Notes under the pieces: generated by a model
Told to the model about the DNA's origin: nothing
Databases searched by the model: none
The model's input: the letters and a program-made list of their open reading frames with translations, nothing else
Assembly (NCBI GenBank): GCA_937916845.1
Contig: CALFSK010000031.1
Span: 1 to 6,334, forward strand
Length of the DNA stretch: 6,334 nucleotides
Direction of reading: 5' to 3'
Origin: an uncultured Lactobacillus sp.
GTDB lineage: Bacteria; Bacillota; Bacilli; Lactobacillales; Lactobacillaceae
Made by a program: the position numbers and the translations under genes
Shown here: positions 1 to 4,006 of the stretch, piece by piece
How positions within the stretch are numbered: position 1 is the stretch's first letter
Layout of the letters: every line of letters starts with the position of its first letter

Positions 1-177
1 ACAAAAGATCAGCTCCTAAAAGATGGGTTTGTGGTAAACACCATTTTAAAGGAAGTTGATCTTTTTTGTCCGAACAGCGTTCGGATTAATTTTACAATCT
101 ACCATTTCAATTTAGAAAATATTCCCAGTTCCATCAAAACGGAGCTAAACAAGATAGTGCATGACATCGATGACTAA
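1..177 (+). CDS. 3' end of an unidentified protein (partial)
   Basis: An open frame enters from the left edge in frame 1 and ends at TAA (175-177), giving 58 C-terminal residues. The tail is mixed polar and hydrophobic, with a central stretch reading CPNSVRINFTIYHF and an acidic end (HDIDD). I do not recognise the family. The frame converges on the toxin gene, and the strong bidirectional hairpin at 257-297 separates the two. The same CP..RI.F.IYH signature can be read, out of frame with the longest open frame, at the right edge of the window on the minus strand. Both ends may therefore carry 3' parts of related genes. That the frame is coding rests on this similarity and on the well-placed terminator, and no start is visible. 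Confidence 0.55.
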   Translation, partial: TKDQLLKDGFVVNTILKEVDLFCPNSVRINFTIYHFNLENIPSSIKTELNKIVHDIDD

Positions 178-256
178 TACTTTAACACCAAACAGAAAGG
201 GGCTATGAATATATAGGGTCTATAATTAACAAATAACCCCTCGAAAACATTGAAAG

Positions 257-297
257 AATAACCCCCAAGATCTATATTATAGATCTTGGGGGTTATT
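257..297. terminator. Perfect 20-bp bidirectional intrinsic terminator
   Basis: Left arm 257-276 and right arm 278-297 are exact reverse complements around one base, including a CCCCC/GGGGG core. T-rich sequence follows on both strands. It lies between two converging genes, the partial gene ending at 177 and the toxin gene ending at 326, so it can stop both. Confidence 0.9.
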
Positions 298-325
298 TGT
301 TTTAATATTAAAGAAATGACTTCTT

Positions 326-670
326 CTATTTGTCATCAATACTAAACAATAATTTGTACAAAGTGATTATTTCTTCTAGTTCTTCACGCGATACATGATC
401 GACAATAGTTTCATCAGTGACATGTCTTGCCCGTAAATCTAAGGCTATGGTTTGATCTAATAATACTTTTCCATATACTGTTTGACTACTAGTTAGTCGA
501 TGATACATTGGAAAATTACGCTTGGTACTGCTAATTGGAGCCACAATCGTCATGTTACTTGTCTGACAGACTAGATCATTGCTTAGCGCAATGGCTGGTC
601 GCTTATTCATCTGTTCATGACCACGGCTTGGATTAAAGTTAACATAAAATATATCACCTTGGCTTACCAT
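326..670 (-). CDS. pemK: PemK/MazF-family mRNA endoribonuclease toxin
   Basis: This is the toxin of a type II toxin-antitoxin pair. Members of the MazF/PemK family cleave mRNA at short sequence motifs when the labile antitoxin is lost, which selects for plasmid retention. The 114-residue length is normal for the family. The N-terminus shows the classical pattern: GDIFYVNFNPSRGHEQ at residues 5-20, then RPAIALS at 24-30, with the conserved catalytic arginine at R24 and the Ser/Thr loop (APISST) near 44-49. The start ATG at 670-668 lies inside the end of the antitoxin gene, sharing ATGGTAA over 7 bases, so translation is probably coupled to the antitoxin. The gene looks intact. Cleavage specificity cannot be read from the sequence. 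Confidence 0.95.
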   Translation of the reverse strand: MVSQGDIFYVNFNPSRGHEQMNKRPAIALSNDLVCQTSNMTIVAPISSTKRNFPMYHRLTSSQTVYGKVLLDQTIALDLRARHVTDETIVDHVSREELEEIITLYKLLFSIDDK

Positions 671-927
671 TGAAGTTCATTGCCTTCTGACTTTCCCCAA
701 TCAAGCTCGTGATCCCTTTTCCCGTCATCTTTCCAATCCTTAAATAGTTCGTGAATATTGGTTGGGTTCTTTTTTATTGGTGTTAAAACAATTGATCCAT
801 TTTCAATGGTTATTGTCATATCTTGGTTATCATCTAATTTCAGTTGTTTAATAATTTGGCTAGGAATTCTAGCAGCTTTCGAGTTTCCCCACTTTGCTAA
901 GCGTGTTTGTTCTTTAATAAGTTCCAT
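664..927 (-). CDS. pemI: PemI/MazE-type antitoxin (AbrB-like DNA-binding)
   Basis: This 87-residue antitoxin pairs with the overlapping toxin. Residues about 8-50 form a SpoVT/AbrB-like swapped-hairpin domain, seen as RLAKWGNSKAARIPSQII followed by MTITIENGSIVLTPI. The acidic, tryptophan-containing tail (residues about 58-87, with FKDW and DWGKSEG) is where MazE-type antitoxins usually wrap the toxin. I chose the ATG at 927-925 because AGGAGGGG ends a few bases upstream (complement of 932-940). An in-frame ATG further out, at 1008, would run through the promoter and has no such site. The protein probably represses its own promoter at the dyad 970-981. The order antitoxin then toxin with a short overlap is standard for this family. 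Confidence 0.93.
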   Translation of the reverse strand: MELIKEQTRLAKWGNSKAARIPSQIIKQLKLDDNQDMTITIENGSIVLTPIKKNPTNIHELFKDWKDDGKRDHELDWGKSEGNELQW

Positions 928-959
928 ATTTTCCCCTCCTAAATTATTATTACAAGTTA

Positions 960-988
960 AGTATATCCCGTGTAGATACACAATGCAA
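960..988 (-). promoter_or_regulatory. pemIK promoter
   Basis: On the minus strand, a -35 box TTGCAT (988-983) and a -10 box TATACT (965-960) are separated by exactly 17 bases. The expected start is near 953, leaving a leader of about 26 bases that contains the AGGAGGGG site. Confidence 0.75.
970..981. promoter_or_regulatory. Putative PemI operator dyad between divergent genes
   Basis: GTGTA and TACAC form a 12-bp dyad around GA, placed inside the -35/-10 spacer of the pemIK promoter. AbrB-type antitoxins usually autoregulate from such a site. A weak rightward promoter (TTACAA at 950-955, TAGATA at 973-978, 17-base spacing) overlaps the same dyad, so the antitoxin may also affect the recombinase gene. 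That second point is inference. Confidence 0.5.
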
Positions 989-1012
989 ATATTCTTACTG
1001 GAGGTCATTTAC

Positions 1013-1600
1013 ATGCAACAAGTTGTCTTACCCATCAAAGATTCAAACGTTCTTAAAGAGGTTCAAGATACGTTACTCAATAACTTTAAAGCTGGCCGAC
1101 GTAACTATACGATTTTTCAAGTTGGTAAAGCGACGCTACTGCGAGTGAGTGACGTTATGGGCTTAAAACAGGCCGATATTTTTAATCCGGACGGTTCTAT
1201 TAAACAAAATGCGTTTATTCATGATCGAAAAACTGGTAAGCCTAATACCTTGTACCTTAAACCAGTTCAAACAGAACTCTTATTGTATCGTCAATGGCTG
1301 CTTGATCATAAACTAGCATCTGAATGGCTCTTTCCTTCCATTCAACACCCCGAGCGACATATCACGGAAAAACAGTTCTACAAAATTATGAGTAGGGTTG
1401 GCGATCTGTTAGGAATTAATTATCTAGGTACTCATACGATGCGCAAAACTGGGGCTTATCGTGTTTACACGCAATCAAATTACAATATTGGCCTAGTCAT
1501 GCACTTACTAAATCACTCAAGTGAATCAATGACTTTAGCTTATTTGGGCTTGGATCAAGCAAGTACAGAAAACATGTTGAACCAAATTGATTTTGGGTAA
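1013..1600 (+). CDS. Short tyrosine recombinase (plasmid resolvase/integrase type)
   Basis: A 195-residue tyrosine recombinase. All elements of the catalytic domain are visible: R44 in the ATLLRVSDVMGLK box, a lysine in the RKTGK hairpin (K73 or K76), H141 and R144 in the HTMR motif, H168 in LLNHSS and the nucleophile Y177, nine residues after H168 as expected. The usual separate N-terminal core-binding domain is missing or very short, since family members normally have about 300 residues. The start ATG at 1013 is set by GGAGG at 1000-1004; a longer in-frame reading from 758 would run antisense through the antitoxin gene and is rejected. The gene is divergent from pemIK. A likely role is resolving plasmid multimers or inverting and exchanging segments. 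The target site is unknown. Confidence 0.9.
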   Translation: MQQVVLPIKDSNVLKEVQDTLLNNFKAGRRNYTIFQVGKATLLRVSDVMGLKQADIFNPDGSIKQNAFIHDRKTGKPNTLYLKPVQTELLLYRQWLLDHKLASEWLFPSIQHPERHITEKQFYKIMSRVGDLLGINYLGTHTMRKTGAYRVYTQSNYNIGLVMHLLNHSSESMTLAYLGLDQASTENMLNQIDFG

Positions 1601-1617
1601 ATTGGTTTGATTTTGTT

Positions 1618-1632
1618 GTCGCCAACGGCGAC
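1618..1632. repeat. Inverted repeat at the left side of the oriT region
   Basis: GTCGCC (1618-1623) and GGCGAC (1627-1632) pair around AAC, 18 bases after the recombinase stop codon. It has only a short T-poor tail, so it is a weak terminator at best. Its place next to the oriT core suggests it may be an outer element of the transfer origin. Confidence 0.6.
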
Positions 1633-1653
1633 TTCTAATACAGGATTTTTGTG

Positions 1654-1726
1654 GGTTATCACAACATAGAATTTATTCTATGTGTAAGTGCGCATTGACC
1701 TCGTTTCACTCGGTCTGCTGATAACC
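1654..1726 (+). other. oriT: Putative origin of transfer (oriT), MOBQ-like nic site
   Basis: The core GTAAGTGCGCATT (1684-1696) carries the TAAGTGCGC motif known from nic sites of the RSF1010/pIP501/pSK41-pGO1 group of MOBQ relaxases. By analogy the nick would fall between 1692 and 1693. As in those origins, an inverted repeat lies just upstream: ACATAGAAT (1664-1672) and ATTCTATGT (1675-1683), ending one base before GTAAG. A second, outer pair, GGTTATCA (1654-1661) and TGATAACC (1719-1726), encloses the whole core, and GACC (1697-1700) pairs with GGTC (1712-1715) just after it. No relaxase gene is present in the window, so mobilisation would rely on one encoded elsewhere on the plasmid or in the cell. 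Confidence 0.75.
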
Positions 1727-1739
1727 ATAGAGTCGATTT

Positions 1740-2273
1740 TTCCGTTGTTGAATTGAATGTATTTTTAATTAAATTATGCTTACACTTAACTAATCTTGTT
1801 ATGATTTAAATTTTTGCAGAGATTCTTTGTAAACTTAGCAACAAAATTTTACAATCTACCTTAAGGCCCTCATTTTCCTTTGGGTCTAATGATTTCCAAA
1901 TAGAAAACAACGAACATAGTGAGGCCTTAGCAAACACAATACTAGTCAATACCCAATTTACAATAGTGATTCGAAAGTTACGAACGTCAGTGAGTTACTC
2001 TAGGTAAGTGCTTTAGCACTTACTATATATAATATGAACAAAGGTAATTCACAAACTTTACACTCACATAAACGCTCATATATCAACGTTATCAAGCCAC
2101 TAACTAGCGGGATAAATATTTCATGGTCAAACATTATCTAATTCTACACGTTTAACACCAAGCAATCGCACGTCATAGCACACCGTATAGCCCCACTAAA
2201 ACGACTTCTAAGAGGCTTTGAACTATGTCACGTGTAATTTTACCTTGATATGCTAAAACGTCTTAAATCGTAT
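1740..2273. other. Non-coding interval with hairpins
   Basis: No credible protein gene is visible on either strand. The interval holds an imperfect long-range stem (1862-1872 with 1920-1929, TAAGGCCCTCA/TGAGGCCTTA) and a perfect palindromic hairpin at 2004-2023. A TATAAT box on the plus strand lies at 2028-2033, without a good -35 box. The stretch 2040-2273 shows nothing I can assign with confidence. Confidence 0.5.
2004..2023. repeat. Palindromic hairpin built from the nic-like heptamer
   Basis: GTAAGTGC (2004-2011) and GCACTTAC (2016-2023) are exact reverse complements with a TTTA loop. The arm repeats the first eight bases of the nic core at 1684-1691. A TATAAT follows five bases downstream, so this may be an operator or a relaxosome protein site. 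The function is inferred only from this resemblance. Confidence 0.6.
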
Positions 2274-2368
2274 TTTAAAACAGGCTCGTCAAATTAATGA
2301 CGGGCCTGTTTGTATGCTGGAATTTTCACACTATTATGAAGTGGATGTGTCATTATGTCGGAGACACA
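2274..2368 (-). ncRNA. Predicted small RNA unit 1 of a tandem array
   Basis: On the minus strand, a -35 box TTACAC (2402-2397) and a -10 box TATAAT with upstream TGC (2380-2375) are spaced by 16 bases, giving a start near 2368. The transcript would contain a TGTGTC/GACACA hairpin and end at the terminator 2278-2311. In that terminator AAACAGGCTCGTCA pairs with TGACGGGCCTGTTT and is followed by TTTT on the minus strand. The expected length is about 95 bases. No open frame with a ribosome binding site lies inside. Confidence 0.5.
2278..2311. terminator. Intrinsic terminator, strong 14-bp stem
   Basis: Arms 2278-2291 and 2298-2311 pair over 14 positions with one G-U-type mismatch. A T-rich tail follows on the minus strand (TTTTAAAATA) and a short TTT on the plus strand. 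It closes predicted RNA unit 1. Confidence 0.75.
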
Positions 2369-2407
2369 AGCTTGATTATAGCACTATGCAAACTTGGTGT
2401 AACCACT

Positions 2408-2435
2408 AAAAAATGAGCACCCGGGTAAGTGCTCA
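2408..2435 (-). terminator. Intrinsic terminator of RNA unit 2
   Basis: TGAGCAC (2414-2420) pairs with GTGCTCA (2429-2435). Six T follow on the minus strand (2413-2408). The loop side includes TAAGTGC, the heptamer found at the nic site. Confidence 0.8.
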
Positions 2436-2487
2436 CCAAGAAGTTGTCACATTGAAACGAAATACCACGAGTCCCGACTAATAGGAC
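2408..2487 (-). ncRNA. Predicted small RNA unit 2 of a tandem array
   Basis: The promoter on the minus strand is TTGCAA (2521-2516), 16 bases, TAAAAT (2499-2494), with the start expected near 2487. The RNA would be about 80 bases long. An 8-bp dyad, GACAACTT at 2485-2492 with AAGTTGTC at 2441-2448, brackets nearly the whole transcript. The 3' end is the terminator with stem 2414-2420/2429-2435 followed by six T on the minus strand. The next promoter's -35 box starts only six bases beyond that T run. Confidence 0.55.
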
Positions 2488-2523
2488 AACTTTATTTTAG
2501 ATCATTCTAATTAAATTGCAATA

Positions 2524-2565
2524 TTAAAAAGCGACTACCTAAACAGATAGCCGCTCCCCCAAGTA
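2524..2565 (-). ncRNA. Predicted very short RNA unit 3 of a tandem array
   Basis: The stem 2530-2539/2546-2555 can pair fully in RNA with G-U wobbles and is followed by five T on the minus strand (2530-2526), a convincing terminator. Upstream on the same strand lies an extended -10 element, TGTGC before TATCTA (2574-2569), or alternatively TATAAT (2589-2584). The -35 box is poor. The transcript would be only about 40-55 bases, little more than the terminator hairpin. This is the least certain unit of the array. Confidence 0.35.
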
Positions 2566-2587
2566 ATATAGATAGCACATATTATTA

Positions 2588-2625
2588 TAATAACATTAAA
2601 ATTGACATAGTAAAAAGGCCTATCC
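2588..2625. repeat. 38-bp direct repeat, copy 1
   Basis: Bases 2588-2625 match 2844-2881 at 33 of 38 positions, offset 256. The repeat joins an AT-rich promoter-like part to the left arm of a terminator hairpin, so it spans the junction between two predicted RNA units in each place. Confidence 0.7.
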
Positions 2626-2696
2626 AGTTAAGGGAAGACCTTTTTATTTTGCGGTATGTTACTGAGAGTAGTGTGCAATGTCATGTCATACAGCAC
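2608..2696 (-). ncRNA. Predicted small RNA unit 4 of a tandem array
   Basis: The minus-strand promoter is TTGCAA (2730-2725), 16 bases, TATACT with upstream TGC (2708-2703), with the start near 2696. The RNA would be about 88 bases and contain a TGTGC/GCACA stem. It ends at the hairpin 2612-2645, whose arms run AAAAAGGCCTATCC and GGGAAGACCTTTTT and give a T tract on either strand. Confidence 0.55.
2612..2645. terminator. Bidirectional terminator hairpin (repeat copy A)
   Basis: Arms 2612-2625 and 2632-2645 pair with a few mismatches, flanked by A5 and T5, so it can act on both strands. The left part belongs to a 38-bp direct repeat that recurs at 2844-2881. Confidence 0.75.
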
Positions 2697-2744
2697 AAAC
2701 GTAGTATAGCATTATTAACGCTAGTTGCAACCACTAGAGTAGTT

Positions 2745-2821
2745 AAAAAAGCCTATTCAATTGAGAATAGACCTTACTGTAAACACGAAAAACTAAGTTA
2801 TGAGTTCATTCCTGAACACAC
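2745..2821 (-). ncRNA. Predicted small RNA unit 5 of a tandem array
   Basis: The minus strand has a -10 box TATACT (2833-2828) with a weak -35 box TTAATG (2855-2850) at 16 bases, and the start is expected near 2821. The RNA of about 77 bases contains a GTTCA-GGAA-TGAAC hairpin. It ends at a stem including CTATTC/GAATAG (2753-2770 region) followed by six T on the minus strand (2750-2745). The unit 4 promoter begins about 15 bases further on. Confidence 0.45.
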
Positions 2822-2843
2822 TTTTTAAGTATAGAACACACAT

Positions 2844-2881
2844 TAATAACATTAAAAATAGTATAGTAAAAAGGTCTATCC
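2844..2881. repeat. 38-bp direct repeat, copy 2
   Basis: Second copy of the repeat at 2588-2625. Mismatches cluster in the middle (2858-2862), while the terminator arm differs at only one base. This suggests duplication of a promoter-terminator module followed by drift. Confidence 0.7.
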
Positions 2882-3040
2882 AAACTGGAATAGGCCTTTT
2901 ATCGTGCTCAGTCATTATCAGACTGTTAAATGATTGAAGGGTTACTAAGTAACTTGACCGAGCACATATCGAAGTACACATACTTAACGATGACTGAGTC
3001 TAGCAAAACTTGTTAGGAGTGTTTGCAACTACCAGAGTCA
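2867..3040 (-). ncRNA. Predicted RNA unit 6, first of the tandem array
   Basis: A TATAAT box with upstream TGTGC (3052-3047, minus strand) is an extended -10 promoter with a weak -35 box around 3075-3069, starting near 3040. A second candidate, TTGCAA (3028-3023) with TAGACT (3002-2997), has a 20-base spacer and is doubtful. The RNA of about 175 bases would contain the GTTACT-A-AGTAAC hairpin (2941-2953) and GAGCAC/GTGCTC (2960-2965 with 2904-2909). It ends at the bidirectional hairpin 2868-2900. Confidence 0.4.
2868..2900. terminator. Bidirectional terminator hairpin (repeat copy B)
   Basis: AAAAAGGTCTATCC pairs with GGAATAGGCCTTTT, with A5 and T4 flanks, so it can end transcripts on both strands. 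It closes predicted RNA unit 6. Confidence 0.75.
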
Positions 3041-3123
3041 GTTTTCATTATAGCACTATTTTATGCTAGTTAACATAAAACACAGTATTCAAAGCTAAAC
3101 TTTGTGAAGTGTGTAAAACGTTG

Positions 3124-3140
3124 TTATATCAACGATATAA
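3124..3140. repeat. Short inverted repeat
   Basis: TTATATC (3124-3130) and GATATAA (3134-3140) pair around AAC. A competing CGTTG/CAACG stem overlaps it. No role is evident. Confidence 0.5.
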
Positions 3141-3198
3141 GGCTATATATTTACCAATATCATGCGATAACGATACTTTGTGATAATGACGTTCTATG

Positions 3199-3204
3199 TA
3201 TAAT
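3199..3204 (+). promoter_or_regulatory. -10 box of a plus-strand promoter
   Basis: TATAAT at 3199-3204 is preceded by TTTGTG at 16 bases (or TTGTGA at 15). The expected start near 3211 would place an 8-bp hairpin, GTCTCGGC/GCCGAGAC, at the very 5' end of the RNA. Confidence 0.5.
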
Positions 3205-3210
3205 TGTCCG

Positions 3211-3720
3211 AAGTGTCTCGGCTTAGAAAACGCCTTGGCCGAGACTATATCAACTAAATAGTGTGTCTATCGTTAGTAGTTAGTTCTTAACATCTTGTGG
3301 TCTACGTGACTACTAGTATATTAAATAACACCTTAAGTCTAGCACCAACCCGCACGCATAGCGGTGCTTAAACCATCAAGGGTCAAGCCCTTAGGCTCTC
3401 TCAAACAGTTATCCTAATCGTGAATAACTGCGCTTCTTTTGCAGTATAAAGAGAGAACTCTTTATCAGACAATTTAAGCTCAACCAGCCCTTGCACTAAC
3501 TATTATTAGAGTTGGTTTTAGCAGCAACCCGAATAATCTGCGTTAATAGTTAGCCTGTCCGTATCATTTCCTAGTCTTCCAGCCACGTCTTTAGTCGCGT
3601 TGATCTCGACAAGGTTTAGCATACCTATGTTGTTAACTGCAAGCGGGGTCACGAACGACACTCACGGGAGGTTTTACTAGCTAAGAACAGGTTTCCAGCC
3701 TTTAGTTGCTTTGATGGTTG
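3211..3720 (+). ncRNA. Highly structured non-coding region, candidate long regulatory RNA
   Basis: No protein gene is supported here, yet stable stems follow one another. They are GTCTCGGC/GCCGAGAC (3215-3222/3238-3245), AGCACC/GGTGCT (3341-3346/3363-3368), AAGGG/CCCTT (3378-3382/3388-3392), CTCTCT/AGAGAG (3396-3401/3450-3455) enclosing CAGTTAT/ATAACTG (3406-3412/3424-3430), and a 10-bp stem CTAACTATTA/TAATAGTTAG (3496-3505/3544-3553). The promoter at 3199 supports a plus-strand transcript, but the strand is not certain because stems read both ways. No plus-strand terminator with a good T run appears before the hairpin at 3741-3788. GC content is visibly higher than in the flanks. I do not recognise a known RNA family. 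Confidence 0.4.
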
Positions 3721-3736
3721 CTAACCATTGAATAAC

Positions 3737-3788
3737 AAAAAAACGGTTGCTATCAGGTTTCTGTTAAGATTCCCGATAACAACCGTTT
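3737..3788 (-). terminator. Strong intrinsic terminator with long stem
   Basis: AAACGGTTGCTATC (3741-3754) pairs with GATAACAACCGTTT (3775-3788). Seven T follow on the minus strand (3743-3737). An outer 9-bp pair, AACCATTGA (3723-3731) and TCAATGGTT (3799-3807), encloses it. It would end minus-strand transcripts coming from the promoter at 3995-3967 or from the partition gene. Confidence 0.85.
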
Positions 3789-3805
3789 ACTTTAAGTATC
3801 AATGG

Positions 3806-3833
3806 TTGAAAAACTTAGCCTACATGTTATAAT
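3806..3833 (+). promoter_or_regulatory. Strong plus-strand promoter of a small RNA
   Basis: TTGAAA (3806-3811), a 16-base spacer and TATAAT (3828-3833) form a near-consensus promoter, with a start expected near 3840. Confidence 0.75.
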
Positions 3834-3839
3834 AGTACC

Positions 3840-3942
3840 AAGTTAGATAGCTTGTATTGGTAGTACTTGCTATCGAAAATCTTATCAGGTTGTGCTGATA
3901 AGTCGTGAATCCTAACTCTGCTAAGTTGAGGGTTCTTTTTTT
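3840..3942 (+). ncRNA. Predicted small RNA with three hairpins and own terminator
   Basis: A complete small RNA gene is visible: a near-consensus promoter (3806-3833), a stem GATAGC/GCTATC (3846-3851/3869-3874), a perfect 8-bp stem CTTATCAG/CTGATAAG with a six-base loop (3881-3888/3895-3902), and an intrinsic terminator (3907-3935) with seven T. The length is about 103 bases. It contains no open frame with a ribosome binding site. It lies 65 bases beyond the 3' end of the partition gene and runs against it, so it would be antisense to any read-through mRNA and to the predicted opposing RNA. Copy-number control, a type I antitoxin RNA or regulation of the partition gene are all possible. The sequence does not decide between them. 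Confidence 0.65.
3907..3942 (+). terminator. Intrinsic terminator of the small RNA
   Basis: GAATCCTAAC (3907-3916) pairs with GTTGAGGGTTC (3925-3935) with one bulge and a G-U pair. TTTTTTT follows at 3936-3942. Confidence 0.85.
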
Positions 3943-4006
3943 GCGTTCATTTATTAAGTTAAGTACATTATAACCGTAATATAAGATTAATACAACCTTT
4001 ATCATT

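Larger units (their letters stand above)
3737..3960 (-). ncRNA. Predicted minus-strand RNA antisense to the small RNA at 3840-3942
   Basis: A minus-strand promoter with TTGTAT (3995-3990), 17 bases, TATAAT (3972-3967) lies just after the partition gene and would start an RNA near 3960. The first good terminator on that strand is the long hairpin ending at 3737, giving about 225 bases. This RNA would contain the entire complement of the plus-strand small RNA. A 61-codon frame spans part of it but starts upstream of the promoter, so the RNA is more likely regulatory than coding. Confidence 0.45.

Noticed and set aside
2602..2607. Perfect TTGACA on the plus strand
   Set aside because: No -10-like sequence lies 15-19 bases downstream (the position reads CAGTTA, inside a terminator stem).
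2588..2900. Repeated hairpins considered as a CRISPR array
   Set aside because: The repeats are imperfect, unevenly spaced and terminator-like. There are no constant spacers and no cas genes.
2793..2981. 62-codon minus-strand frame with a hydrophobic segment (LFTILFLMLLMCVLYL), reminiscent of a small membrane toxin
   Set aside because: It runs through a bidirectional terminator and a predicted promoter and lacks a ribosome binding site. In the duplicate of the same DNA (2588-2645) the frame is broken, and the differences between copies are mostly amino-acid changing.
3518..3661. 47-codon minus-strand frame from a GTG, with a stretch (TKDVAGRLGND...ADYS) faintly like the end of a tyrosine recombinase
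   Set aside because: There is no ribosome binding site, a stop codon directly precedes the GTG, the histidine of the motif is missing, and the DNA is better explained by stable stems. The resemblance may be chance or an old remnant.
3820..4005. 61-codon minus-strand frame after the partition gene
   Set aside because: It spans a good minus-strand promoter and the full complement of a terminator-ended small RNA. No ribosome binding site and no recognisable protein features are present.
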